DNA of 64,000 nt from assembly GCA_947501615.1 (NCBI GenBank), contig CANMWK010000016.1, positions 61,466-125,465 of the forward strand. Reading direction: 5' to 3'. The first letter of the stretch is position 1. Each line of letters opens with the position of its first letter. Of this stretch, positions 1 through 8,342 are shown piece by piece. The stretch comes from an uncultured Tenacibaculum sp. GTDB taxonomy: Bacteria; Bacteroidota; Bacteroidia; Flavobacteriales; Flavobacteriaceae. The notes under the pieces were generated by a model. It saw only the letters and a list, made by a program, of their open reading frames with translations, was not told where the DNA came from and did not search any database. Made by a program: the position numbers and the translations under genes.

Positions 1-234
1 AGTTTCCCATTCAAAAGCCGAACCTAAACTATCTTCTAGATATTTGCTAAAATGTTTATTAGTGCTTTTACTTGAACCTTCAGCTATATTAGAAGGGATA
101 GAGATAGCACATCTATTCATCTGACTTACTAATCCGAATTTTTCTAAATCAGGAAATGTTTTTGTCAGTTTATAAGAATCAGAAACCAAACTTATACCCT
201 CGTTCCAAATTTTTAGCTTTTTGAAATTGTGCAT
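1..234 (-). CDS. four-helix bundle protein (S23/IVP family), C-terminus outside window
   Basis: The first 78 codons are present; the gene runs off the left edge. The protein begins MHNFKKLKIW and contains the family signature CAISIPSNIAEGSSK, where the related copy at 1504-1851 has CAISIPSNIAEGAGR. The family was first known from intervening sequences in bacterial 23S rRNA genes and is related to the Avd accessory protein of diversity-generating retroelements; it folds as a four-helix bundle that forms pentamers and binds nucleic acid. No rRNA is nearby: this copy lies just downstream of the thiolase gene on the same strand. The stretch before its start contains the repeated word CTTGT. Its job in a fatty-acid operon is unknown. 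Confidence 0.85.
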   Translation of the reverse strand, partial: MHNFKKLKIWNEGISLVSDSYKLTKTFPDLEKFGLVSQMNRCAISIPSNIAEGSSKSTNKHFSKYLEDSLGSAFEWET

Positions 235-273
235 TGTTTATCTTGTCTCTTGTTTCTTATAAGTCTATATATC

Positions 274-1464
274 TTAATTTAAGAATTCAAAAATACCAGC
301 AGCACCCTGTCCAGTACCTACACACATAGTTACCATTCCGTATTTGTTTTTCATGTCACGCTTACGCATTTCGTCGAATAATTGAACAGATAACTTCGCT
401 CCTGTACATCCTAATGGATGACCTAAAGCAATAGCTCCACCATTTACGTTGATTATATCTGGATTTAAGCCTAATTCTCTAATTACAGCTAATGATTGAG
501 AAGCAAAAGCTTCGTTTAACTCAATTAAGTCTATATCGTTTTGTTGTAATCCAGCTTGCTTTAATGCCTTTGGAATAGCAGCAACAGGTCCGATTCCCAT
601 AATTCTAGGAGGAACACCAGCAGCAGCATAACTTACCATACGAGCAATTGGTTCAAGGTTTAATTCTTTCACCATATCTTCACTCATTACCATTACGAAA
701 GCAGCTCCATCACTTGTTTGAGAAGAGTTACCAGCAGTAACAGATCCGTTAGCAGCAAATACTGGACGTAATCTTTGTAAACCTTCGATAGTTGAACCTT
801 TACGAGGACCTTCATCTTTAGTTACAGTAAACTTACGTGTTGCTTTTTTTCCTTTACCATCGATGTATGTTTCTTCTACTTCGATAGGAACGATCTGATC
901 TTGAAAACGATCTTCAGATTGTGCTTTTAATGCTTTTAAGTGAGAATTTAAAGCAAACTCATCTTGATCTTCACGAGAAATTTTATACTCTTGAGCTACA
1001 GCCTCAGCAGTATTTCCCATTCCCCAGTAATAATCTTCGTGACCAGCGTTCACGATATTATAATTTAATTCAGGTTTAAAACCAGTCATCGGTACAGAAG
1101 TCATACTTTCAGCACCACCAGCAATAATACACTCAGCCATTCCTGATTGGATTTTTGCTACAGCCATACCAATAGTTTCTAATCCTGAAGAACAAAAACG
1201 GTTTACAGTAACACCAGGTACATCAACAGAATTTAATCCTATTAAAGAAATAATACGTGCCATATTTAATCCTTGAGATCCTTCTGGCATAGCATTTCCT
1301 ACAATTACATCATCAATACGCTTAACGTCAAACTCAGGAAGGTTTTTCATTAGGTGTTGAATTGTCTCAGCAGCTAATTCATCTGCTCTCTTAAATCTAA
1401 AACCACCTCTTTTTGACTTTCCTACGGCAGTTCTATATCCTTTTACTATATATGCTGTTTTCAT
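274..1464 (-). CDS. fadA: acetyl-CoA C-acyltransferase (3-ketoacyl-CoA thiolase)
   Basis: This enzyme cleaves 3-ketoacyl-CoA with CoA to release acetyl-CoA, the last step of each beta-oxidation round, in the cytoplasm. It is 396 residues, the normal length for the family. The nucleophilic Cys91 lies in NRFCSSGLE, the catalytic His349 in ALGHPLGCTG and the second catalytic Cys381 in MCVGTGQGAAG. It follows the 3HCDH/enoyl-CoA hydratase gene on the same strand, separated only by a four-helix-bundle gene, so the two probably share a transcript controlled by the MarR gene at the operon head. The start at MKTAYIVKGYR matches the usual N-terminus of flavobacterial thiolases. The identification is firm. 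Confidence 0.96.
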   Translation of the reverse strand: MKTAYIVKGYRTAVGKSKRGGFRFKRADELAAETIQHLMKNLPEFDVKRIDDVIVGNAMPEGSQGLNMARIISLIGLNSVDVPGVTVNRFCSSGLETIGMAVAKIQSGMAECIIAGGAESMTSVPMTGFKPELNYNIVNAGHEDYYWGMGNTAEAVAQEYKISREDQDEFALNSHLKALKAQSEDRFQDQIVPIEVEETYIDGKGKKATRKFTVTKDEGPRKGSTIEGLQRLRPVFAANGSVTAGNSSQTSDGAAFVMVMSEDMVKELNLEPIARMVSYAAAGVPPRIMGIGPVAAIPKALKQAGLQQNDIDLIELNEAFASQSLAVIRELGLNPDIINVNGGAIALGHPLGCTGAKLSVQLFDEMRKRDMKNKYGMVTMCVGTGQGAAGIFEFLN

Positions 1465-1470
1465 ATTCTT

Positions 1471-1502
1471 TTAGTATTGAGTATTGAGTTTTTAGTATTG
1501 AG
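1471..1502. repeat. left TTAGTATTGAG repeat cluster flanking the four-helix-bundle gene
   Basis: TTAGTATTGAG occurs at 1471-1481 and 1492-1502, with GTATTGAG in between. The inverse, CTCAATACTAA, lies on the other side of the four-helix-bundle gene at 1875-1885. The gene is thus enclosed by 11-bp inverted repeats, like an inserted cassette. Confidence 0.7.
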
Positions 1503-1503
1503 C

Positions 1504-1851
1504 TTATAGTTTCTGCTGAAAAGCATAATTCATTTTTTGTATTTCAATACACAACTCAATAATAGGTTGTACTTTGTCTTTATTAATTAAGTTTAATTCA
1601 ATTATTAATATCAATTGCGTTTGTAATTCATAACTAGAACCATTAGCAATACTTAAAAAATGTTTAAACTCATTTTGTGAATTTCTACCAGCGCCTTCTG
1701 CTATGTTAGAAGGTATAGAAATAGCACATCTTTTTATCTGAGATGTTAGTCCGAATTTTTCATCAATTGGTAATTCTGAAACAAGTAGATATATAGCTTT
1801 TGTTAATTCTATTGACTTTTGCCATATTTTTAAATTTTCTACTTTATGCAT
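1504..1851 (-). CDS. four-helix bundle protein (S23/IVP family)
   Basis: A complete 115-residue member of the family whose N-terminal part also starts at position 1. It starts MHKVENLKIWQKSI and has the signature CAISIPSNIAEGAGR near residue 50, followed by a long helix (NEFKHFLSIANGSSYELQTQL). Members bind nucleic acid or act as partners of reverse transcriptases, but no such partner is encoded here. It sits between thiolase and the 3HCDH/enoyl-CoA hydratase gene, about 40 bp from each, and is bracketed by inverted TTAGTATTGAG repeats. This suggests arrival as a discrete insert that left the operon direction intact. The family call is firm; the function here is unknown. Confidence 0.88.
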   Translation of the reverse strand: MHKVENLKIWQKSIELTKAIYLLVSELPIDEKFGLTSQIKRCAISIPSNIAEGAGRNSQNEFKHFLSIANGSSYELQTQLILIIELNLINKDKVQPIIELCIEIQKMNYAFQQKL

Positions 1852-1860
1852 TTCTAACTA

Positions 1861-1885
1861 CTTAATACTAATATCTCAATACTAA
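1861..1885. repeat. right CTCAATACTAA repeat cluster flanking the four-helix-bundle gene
   Basis: CTTAATACTAA (1861-1871) and CTCAATACTAA (1875-1885) are two near-identical units. They are the inverse of the TTAGTATTGAG units at 1471-1502. Confidence 0.7.
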
Positions 1886-1893
1886 TCGTAACT

Positions 1894-4302
1894 TTAGTTA
1901 CGAAGAGGTTTACCAGTTTTTAACATGTGCTGAATACGCTCTAATGTTTTACGTTCTGTAGTTAGACTTAAGAACGCTTCACGCTCGATGTCTAATAAAT
2001 ACTGTTCAGAAACTTTTGTTGGTTCTGATAAATCTCCACCAGCCATTACATAAGCTAGTTTGTTTGCAATCTTTTGATCGTGTTCTGAAATGAATCTACT
2101 TGCTTGCATAGAATCAGTAGCTACCATAAATGCACCTAATGCTTGTTTACCAAGAACTAATACGTCTTTACGATCAACAGGTTGAGTATATCCTGCATCA
2201 GCTAATAATAATGCATGCTTCTTTGCTTCAGCGATTTGACGATCTCTGTTTACAACCACAACATCTTTTCCTTGTTGTAATAAACCTAAATCAAATGCTT
2301 CGTAAGCAGAAGTAGATACTTTAGCCATACCGATAGTTAAGAAATACTCTTGAAGAACATTTAACTGAACATCTCCTTTACGGAAAGTATCAGAAGCTCT
2401 TAAAGCCATTTCCTTAGAACCACCTCCACCAGGGATAACTCCAACACCAAATTCTACTAATCCCATATATGTTTCAGCAGCAGCTACAACTTTGTCAGCA
2501 TGTAACGATAATTCACATCCTCCACCTAAAGCCATTCCGTGAGGAGCAGCAATAACAGGAATAGATGAATAACGCATACGCATCATAGTATCTTGGAAAT
2601 ACTTAATAGCCATGTTTAACTCATCATACTCTTGCTCAACAGCCATCATAAAGATCATTCCGATGTTTGCACCTACAGAGAAGTTTGCTCCTTGGTTACC
2701 AACAACTAATCCTTCGAAGTCTTTTTCAGCTAAATCAACAGCTTTGTTTAATCCAGCTAAAACATCTCCACCGATTGTGTTCATTTTAGATTGGAACTCA
2801 CAGTTTAAGATACCGTCTCCTAAATCTTCAATTACAACACCAGAGTTTTTGAATACTTCTTTAGATTTTCTAATGTTATCTAAAATGATAAATGCATCTT
2901 GACCAGGTTTTTTAACCTGAGCTTTTTCATTTACATCATAATAATATGTAGCTCCGTCTTTTACAGTGTAGAAAGCAGTTTCTCCTTTTGCTACCATTTC
3001 AGTAACCCAAGCAGCAGGCTCTTTCCCTTCAGCTTTCATTAATTCGATACCTTTCTCAACTCCAACAGCATCCCAAATTTCGAATGGTCCATTTTCCCAA
3101 CCGAAACCAGCTTTCATGGCATCGTCAATTCTATATAATTCGTCAGAAATTTCTGGAATTCTATTTTGAACATAAGCAAACATTGCAGCAAAGTTCTTAC
3201 GGTAGAATTCTCCAGCTTTATCTTTACCACCAACTAATACTTTAAAACGATCAATTGGCTTATCTATAGTTTTAGTTAATTCAAGAGTAGCAAATTTAGC
3301 ACGCTTTTTAGAACGATATTCCATCGTATCTAAATCTAACGTTAAGATTTCTTTCTTCCCTTCAGCATTTACCGACTTCTTGTAGAAACCTTGTTTTGTT
3401 TTACTACCTAACCATTTATTTTCCATCATTGTGTTGATGAAATCTGGTAATTTAAATAAGTCGTGAGCTTCGTCGTCTGGACAATTATCATAAATTCCAT
3501 TAGCAACGTGTACTAATGTATCTAAACCTACAACATCTACGGTACGGAAAGTAGCTGATTTTGGACGACCGATTACTGGCCCTGTTAATTTATCAACTTC
3601 TTCTACTGTTAAACCTAATTCTTTTACTTGGTGGAATAACGATTGGATTCCGAAAATTCCAATACGGTTTCCGATAAAAGCAGGAGTATCCTTAGCTAAT
3701 ACAGAAGTTTTCCCTAAGAACTTATCTCCATACTCCATTAAGAAGTCAGTAACTTCTTGCTTACAATCTGGTCCAGGAACAACTTCGAATAATTTTAAGT
3801 AACGAGGTGGGTTAAAGAAGTGAGTTACCGCAAAGTGTTTTCTGAAATCTTCGCTTCTTCCTTCATTCATGAATTTGATAGGAATACCAGAAGTGTTTGA
3901 AGAAATAATAGTGCCAGGGGTACGATATTTTTCTACTTTTTCGAATACACTTTGTTTAATATCTAAACGTTCAACAACAACTTCCATTACCCAATCAACA
4001 TCTTTGATTAAGTGTAAATCGTCATCAATATTACCAGTAGTAATTCTATCAGCAAACTTTTTGTTGTAGATAGGGGACGGTTTAGATTTTAGAGAAGCCG
4101 TTAAAGCATCGTTTACTAAACGATTACGAACAACTTTATCTTCTAGAGTTAATCCTTTTGCTTTCTCTTTGTCTGTTAATTCTCTTGGAACAATATCCAA
4201 AAGTAATACATCAACACCAATGTTAGCAAAGTGACAAGCGATACCAGATCCCATGATACCTGATCCAATAATCGCTACCTTTTTAATTCTTCTTTTGCTC
4301 AT
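1894..4302 (-). CDS. 3-hydroxyacyl-CoA dehydrogenase / enoyl-CoA hydratase fusion (FadN/FadB-like)
   Basis: A bifunctional beta-oxidation enzyme of 802 residues that hydrates enoyl-CoA and oxidises the 3-hydroxyacyl-CoA product with NAD. The NAD-binding Rossmann fold comes first (VAIIGSGIMGSGIACHF, residues 8-24), then the C-terminal dehydrogenase domains (HFFNPPRYLKLFEVVPG; GNRIGIFG). A crotonase-like domain is last, with the oxyanion-hole motif HGMALGGGCELSLHAD. This order is the reverse of E. coli FadB and matches B. subtilis FadN. It lies 21 bp downstream of the MarR gene and upstream of thiolase, so the operon supplies three steps of fatty-acid degradation. The MarR protein and the palindromes before it probably control it. 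Confidence 0.95.
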   Translation of the reverse strand: MSKRRIKKVAIIGSGIMGSGIACHFANIGVDVLLLDIVPRELTDKEKAKGLTLEDKVVRNRLVNDALTASLKSKPSPIYNKKFADRITTGNIDDDLHLIKDVDWVMEVVVERLDIKQSVFEKVEKYRTPGTIISSNTSGIPIKFMNEGRSEDFRKHFAVTHFFNPPRYLKLFEVVPGPDCKQEVTDFLMEYGDKFLGKTSVLAKDTPAFIGNRIGIFGIQSLFHQVKELGLTVEEVDKLTGPVIGRPKSATFRTVDVVGLDTLVHVANGIYDNCPDDEAHDLFKLPDFINTMMENKWLGSKTKQGFYKKSVNAEGKKEILTLDLDTMEYRSKKRAKFATLELTKTIDKPIDRFKVLVGGKDKAGEFYRKNFAAMFAYVQNRIPEISDELYRIDDAMKAGFGWENGPFEIWDAVGVEKGIELMKAEGKEPAAWVTEMVAKGETAFYTVKDGATYYYDVNEKAQVKKPGQDAFIILDNIRKSKEVFKNSGVVIEDLGDGILNCEFQSKMNTIGGDVLAGLNKAVDLAEKDFEGLVVGNQGANFSVGANIGMIFMMAVEQEYDELNMAIKYFQDTMMRMRYSSIPVIAAPHGMALGGGCELSLHADKVVAAAETYMGLVEFGVGVIPGGGGSKEMALRASDTFRKGDVQLNVLQEYFLTIGMAKVSTSAYEAFDLGLLQQGKDVVVVNRDRQIAEAKKHALLLADAGYTQPVDRKDVLVLGKQALGAFMVATDSMQASRFISEHDQKIANKLAYVMAGGDLSEPTKVSEQYLLDIEREAFLSLTTERKTLERIQHMLKTGKPLRN

Positions 4303-4323
4303 TACTTATATAGGTTTGAATTT

Positions 4324-4782
4324 TTATACAGCCTGAGAAGATATATCACCATATATCTTTTTTTCAGCTATAAGCTTGTTTATAATTTCAGTTACTTTAA
4401 AAAAACTTTGAATGTCTTTATCTGTTAAACGTTCACGGACTTTATTATTAAATTGATAAACATGTCCTTTAGAAATTTCACGTTTTTCCTTACCAAATTC
4501 AGTAAGTTTAATAATGACACTTCTACCATCTTCAGGATTTTTTTCTCTTAAAATTAATCCTTTGTCTTCCATAGATTTTAAAATTCTAGAAAGACTTGTA
4601 GGTTCCATACCCATTAAAGGGCCTAATGAGGTAGAAGGAGTTCCGTTCTCGAAATCAATATTTAATAGTACAAATGCCATTGCCATAGTACTATCATGTT
4701 TTGATGCTTGTTCATTATACATCTTTGCTACAGCTTGCCATGTAGCTCTTAATTGATGATCTATTGATTTGCTTTTATCCAT
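4324..4782 (-). CDS. MarR family transcriptional regulator
   Basis: A 152-residue winged-helix regulator. The core TSLGPLMGMEPTSLSRILKSMEDKGLI is the recognition helix followed by the wing (EKNPEDGRSVIIKLTEFGKE), and the ends form the usual dimerisation helices. It is the first gene of the leftward beta-oxidation operon, 21 bp before the hydratase/dehydrogenase gene. Its promoter region holds two TATGCATGCATA palindromes, one placed over the region upstream of the -7 element, so self-repression is likely. MarR proteins usually lose DNA affinity on binding a ligand; given the neighbours, an acyl-CoA or fatty acid is a reasonable guess but cannot be read from the sequence. Confidence 0.93.
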   Translation of the reverse strand: MDKSKSIDHQLRATWQAVAKMYNEQASKHDSTMAMAFVLLNIDFENGTPSTSLGPLMGMEPTSLSRILKSMEDKGLILREKNPEDGRSVIIKLTEFGKEKREISKGHVYQFNNKVRERLTDKDIQSFFKVTEIINKLIAEKKIYGDISSQAV

Positions 4783-4792
4783 ATAATATTTT

Positions 4793-4800
4793 CAAAGATA
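4793..4800 (-). promoter_or_regulatory. -7 element of the marR-fad operon promoter
   Basis: On the minus strand this reads TATCTTTG, a perfect match to the Bacteroidota -7 consensus TAnnTTTG. It lies about 10 bp before the marR start codon, which predicts a very short leader. Confidence 0.65.
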
Positions 4801-4804
4801 TAAA

Positions 4805-4854
4805 AATTTATTATGCATGCATAGTAAATTGGTAAAAAATTATGCATGCATAAT
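4805..4854. promoter_or_regulatory. twin palindromic operators (TATGCATGCATA) for the MarR regulator
   Basis: The palindrome at 4805-4830 is 26 bp with a single mismatched pair. A second perfect 16-bp palindrome lies at 4839-4854. Both have the core TATGCATGCATA and their centres are 29 bp apart. The first covers the stretch just upstream of the -7 element, the typical place for repression. Assignment to this MarR protein is by proximity. Confidence 0.7.
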
Positions 4855-5242
4855 AAATTTTAACGATTAATTAATATAAGAAATTGAGATTATGAGATTA
4901 TAACCCCAATATTTTTAAGAGATTATCAATTTTTATTGATAAGAAAGGAGTTTTGTAATAAGCAACCTCAAAGGTTAGGATATAATCTATATAATGTTTC
5001 GATCACTTATTTCTTTTTGCTGAATAGAGGTAGTATTACTGCTAACATTACAATCAAGAGTTAGGTTGATTAGGCAATAGAGAAATACCTCAATAAAAAG
5101 AGAAAGAATATATTTTTGATAGTTTACTACTGTTTTGTAATAAAAATTGTAACATATCTTGATATTTTATTACTAATACTATCAAAAGTATGTAAGTTTG
5201 TGATATATACTTTAAAAGCTATAATCAAATAACCAAAAATTA
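4855..5242. other. intergenic region with two inverted repeats
   Basis: There is no gene here. A perfect 8-bp hairpin (TTATCAAT, loop TTTT, ATTGATAA) lies at 4923-4942. A 10-bp inverted repeat, TTTTGATAGT at 5114-5123 and ACTATCAAAA at 5178-5187, encloses about 54 nt upstream of the ABC transporter genes. I see no convincing promoter for the downstream genes. Confidence 0.4.
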
Positions 5243-6172
5243 ATGAGTAATTTATTAGAAATAAATAATGTAGTGAAGAACTATGGTGATTATACTGCAT
5301 TAAATAATGTGTCTATGCATATTCCTAAAGGAAGTGTTTTTGGACTTTTAGGGCCTAATGGAGCAGGTAAAACTTCATTGATTAGAATTATTAATCAGAT
5401 TACAATGCCAGATAGTGGAGAAGTTATTTTAGATGGTGAAAAATTAGCTCCACACCACATTGAACAGATTGGGTACTTACCAGAAGAAAGAGGTTTGTAT
5501 AAATCAATGAAAGTTGGTGATCAAGCTTTGTATTTAGCACAATTAAAAGGACTGAGTAAGTCTGAGGCTAAAAAAAGGCTAAAATATTGGTTTGAAAAAT
5601 TTGATATTAAAGATTGGTGGAATAAAAAAATAGAAGAATTATCAAAAGGGATGGCTCAAAAAGTACAATTTATTGTTACTGTTTTACACCAACCAAAATT
5701 ATTAATTTTTGACGAACCTTTTTCTGGTTTCGATCCAATCAATGCCCAATTAATAGCAAAAGAAATTTTACAATTAAGAGACGAAGGTGCAACGATTATT
5801 TTCTCAACACACAGAATGGAAAGTGTAGAAGAGATGTGTGATTATATAGCATTAATACATAAATCTAATAAAGTATTAGATGGAAAATTAGATGATATAA
5901 AGAGAGAGTACAGAACAAATGTTTTTGAGGTAGGTTTAAAAACAGATAATCTAACAGAAGTAAAACAAAAATTAAAACAAAATTTTGAAATAAGTCCAGC
6001 GAATTTTAAAACATTGCATGAAGGATTGAAGTTGAATATTAAATTAACGAATAATAATTCAGCTAACGATTTATTATCTTTTTTAACCTCAAATGGAGAA
6101 GTCAACCATTTTGTAGAATTAGTTCCTAGCGCTAACGATATTTTTATACAAACAATAAATAAAACAAATTAA
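5243..6172 (+). CDS. ABC transporter ATP-binding protein (NatA-like)
   Basis: A 309-residue ATPase that powers the membrane protein encoded by the next gene. The Walker A motif GPNGAGKT is at residues 37-44, the signature is LSKGMAQKV and Walker B is LLIFDEPFSGFDP. The switch histidine is in STHRMESVEEMCDY. The extra C-terminal domain of about 90 residues is typical of the NatA/DUF4162 branch. Only 1 bp separates its stop from the permease gene, so the two are co-transcribed. In this family the pairs export sodium ions, drugs or peptides; the substrate cannot be told here. Confidence 0.92.
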   Translation: MSNLLEINNVVKNYGDYTALNNVSMHIPKGSVFGLLGPNGAGKTSLIRIINQITMPDSGEVILDGEKLAPHHIEQIGYLPEERGLYKSMKVGDQALYLAQLKGLSKSEAKKRLKYWFEKFDIKDWWNKKIEELSKGMAQKVQFIVTVLHQPKLLIFDEPFSGFDPINAQLIAKEILQLRDEGATIIFSTHRMESVEEMCDYIALIHKSNKVLDGKLDDIKREYRTNVFEVGLKTDNLTEVKQKLKQNFEISPANFKTLHEGLKLNIKLTNNNSANDLLSFLTSNGEVNHFVELVPSANDIFIQTINKTN

Positions 6173-6173
6173 G

Positions 6174-7496
6174 ATGAACAAGTTAAAATTGATTATACAA
6201 CGTGAGTTTATTGCTAGGGTTAAAAATAAAACATTTATTATAATGACATTTTTAAGTCCCTTATTAATGATAGGAATGGGGGCTTTAATCGTTTTTTTAA
6301 CGAAAAAGAATGAGAGCAAGGTTAAAGAAATAGCTTATGTAGATAGTTCAGGATTGTATTCTAAAGAAGATTTTAAGGATACTAAAACTGTTAAATATAT
6401 TGATTATACAAAATTAGGATTAGAAGAAGCTAAAACGATAGTAAAAGGCGGAAAACATTTTGGAGTGATTTATTTACCCAAAGTAGATAATTTAGAATTA
6501 TTAGCAAAATCTGTAGAGTTTTTCTCTAAAGAAACTCCAGGGTTGAGTCTTATGAATGGTTTGGAAAGTAAAATCAATCATAAGCTAAGAAATTTAAAAA
6601 TGAAAGAGCTGGGAATGGATGAACAAAAAATAAAGGCATCTAAGATAAGCTCGGATATAAATTTCTTGAATTTTTCAGGAGAAAAGACATCCAAATTAGT
6701 AAATGGATTAAAGGGAGGTTTAGGTATGTTAACAGGTGTCTTATTGTTCATGTTTGTTATGTTTCATGGTACTTCTGTAATGCGAAGTATTATAGAAGAA
6801 AAAACCAGTAGAATTGTTGAAATAATTGTTTCTTCTGTAAAACCATTTAAATTAATGATGGGAAAAATTATAGGGAATGGTTCTGCGGGAATTCTTCAGC
6901 TTATTATGTGGGCAGTATTACTGTTTGTTTTTAGTCTTATAGCTTCTTCATTTTTTGGCATAGATATGGGAGCAGTTCAAAGTGCAAATGTTACAACTGA
7001 ACAATTAGAAGCTGCTAAAGCTATGGGGGTAGATAAATTACAGAACATCCTTCATGAAATATATAAGTTACCATTGTTAAAATTATTTTTACTATTTATA
7101 TTTTATTTCATAGGTGGATTTATGTTATATAGTTCGCTTTTTGCTGCGATTGGAGCAGCAGTAGATAATGAAGCAGATAGTCAGCAATTTATGACGCCAG
7201 TGATGATGCCTTTAATGTTAGGGTTTTATGTTGGTATGTTTACCGTAGTAAATGATGCTCATGGGCCAGTAGCTGTATTCTTTTCTCATTTTCCTTTAAC
7301 ATCGCCTATAATAATGTTAATGCGTATACCTTTTGGTGTAGCTTGGTGGGAAATTTTAATTTCTATGACGTTATTAATTCTTACTTTCTTATTTGTAATA
7401 TGGTTTGCAGCTAAAATTTACAGAGTGGGTATTTTAATGTATGGAAAGAAACCTACTTATAAAGATTTATGGAAATGGATACGTTATAGTTCTTAA
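6174..7496 (+). CDS. ABC-2 type permease (NatB-like)
   Basis: A 440-residue integral membrane subunit that partners the preceding ATPase. It has one N-terminal membrane helix (FIIMTFLSPLLMIGMGALIVFL), a soluble extracytoplasmic domain of about 150 residues and then a cluster of about five helices including MLTGVLLFMFVMFHGTSVM and LLKLFLLFIFYFIGGFMLYS. This is the ABC-2 NatB/YhaP architecture. The conserved segment IIEEKTSRIVEIIVSSVKP, found in NatB-type permeases, follows the second helix. The MscS-type channel starts 10 bp downstream, so a shared transcript is likely. The substrate is unknown. Confidence 0.9.
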   Translation: MNKLKLIIQREFIARVKNKTFIIMTFLSPLLMIGMGALIVFLTKKNESKVKEIAYVDSSGLYSKEDFKDTKTVKYIDYTKLGLEEAKTIVKGGKHFGVIYLPKVDNLELLAKSVEFFSKETPGLSLMNGLESKINHKLRNLKMKELGMDEQKIKASKISSDINFLNFSGEKTSKLVNGLKGGLGMLTGVLLFMFVMFHGTSVMRSIIEEKTSRIVEIIVSSVKPFKLMMGKIIGNGSAGILQLIMWAVLLFVFSLIASSFFGIDMGAVQSANVTTEQLEAAKAMGVDKLQNILHEIYKLPLLKLFLLFIFYFIGGFMLYSSLFAAIGAAVDNEADSQQFMTPVMMPLMLGFYVGMFTVVNDAHGPVAVFFSHFPLTSPIIMLMRIPFGVAWWEILISMTLLILTFLFVIWFAAKIYRVGILMYGKKPTYKDLWKWIRYSS

Positions 7497-7506
7497 TATA
7501 AAATAA

Positions 7507-8331
7507 ATGAAGGAAATTAATAAAATTTTAAATTATACATTTCATTACAACGATCACATTAGTATTAGTGTAAAATCATTACTAATATTAATAACCATAA
7601 TTCTGTTAGCATCTTTTCTTTTAAAATTGTTTAAAAGATATATAGAAGCAAAACTACAAGATGAAGATAAGAACAAGTTTGATACTGTTTTTTCTTTTGG
7701 AAAATGGTTGTTGTATATTATTATTTTCCTAATTACATTACAAAGTTCTGGAGTGCAGATCACAGCAATTTTCGCTGCATCAACTGCATTATTAATTGGT
7801 GTTGGTTTGGCACTTCAGACCTTCTTTCAAGATATTATTTCTGGTATTTTCATTATTATGGATCAAAGTGTTCATGTGGGAGATTATATTGAAATAGATG
7901 GAAAAGTTGGTAGAGTTGAAGAAATTAAATTAAGAACGACTAGAGCTGTAACTATAGAGAATAAAGTGCTTGTGATTCCAAATCATATGTACTTAAAAAA
8001 CAGTTTATACAATTGGACTCAGAATGGAAGTAAGACAAAAAACTCAATTAAGGTTGGTGTAGCTTATGGTTCAGATGTTCAGTTGGTTAAAAAGTTACTA
8101 TTACAGGCTGCTAGTGAGCACAAACATATTTTAAAAGATCCAGAACCTTTAGTCCTTTTCATAGATTTTGGTGACAGCTCGCTAGATTTTGAATTATTTT
8201 TCACCATTCATAATAGCTTCCATTTAGCAGTTATTCAAAGCGATTTACGTTTCCGTATAGATGAGTTGTTTAGAGAACATCATATTAGTATTCCATTTCC
8301 TCAACGAGATGTGCATATTATTAAGGAGTAA
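7507..8331 (+). CDS. small-conductance mechanosensitive ion channel, MscS family
   Basis: A 274-residue inner-membrane channel that opens when the membrane is stretched and releases solutes on osmotic downshock. Two or three N-terminal membrane helices end in the pore-lining helix (AIFAASTALLIGVGLALQTF), rich in the Ala/Gly packing expected of MscS TM3. The beta domain follows (GDYIEIDGKVGRVEEIKLRTT; VLVIPNHMYL), then the alpha/beta C-terminal domain. The length matches the minimal MscS form. It lies directly behind the ABC exporter pair and 11 bp before a membrane protein gene. Confidence 0.93.
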   Translation: MKEINKILNYTFHYNDHISISVKSLLILITIILLASFLLKLFKRYIEAKLQDEDKNKFDTVFSFGKWLLYIIIFLITLQSSGVQITAIFAASTALLIGVGLALQTFFQDIISGIFIIMDQSVHVGDYIEIDGKVGRVEEIKLRTTRAVTIENKVLVIPNHMYLKNSLYNWTQNGSKTKNSIKVGVAYGSDVQLVKKLLLQAASEHKHILKDPEPLVLFIDFGDSSLDFELFFTIHNSFHLAVIQSDLRFRIDELFREHHISIPFPQRDVHIIKE

Positions 8332-8342
8332 AGTGAAGCGTA

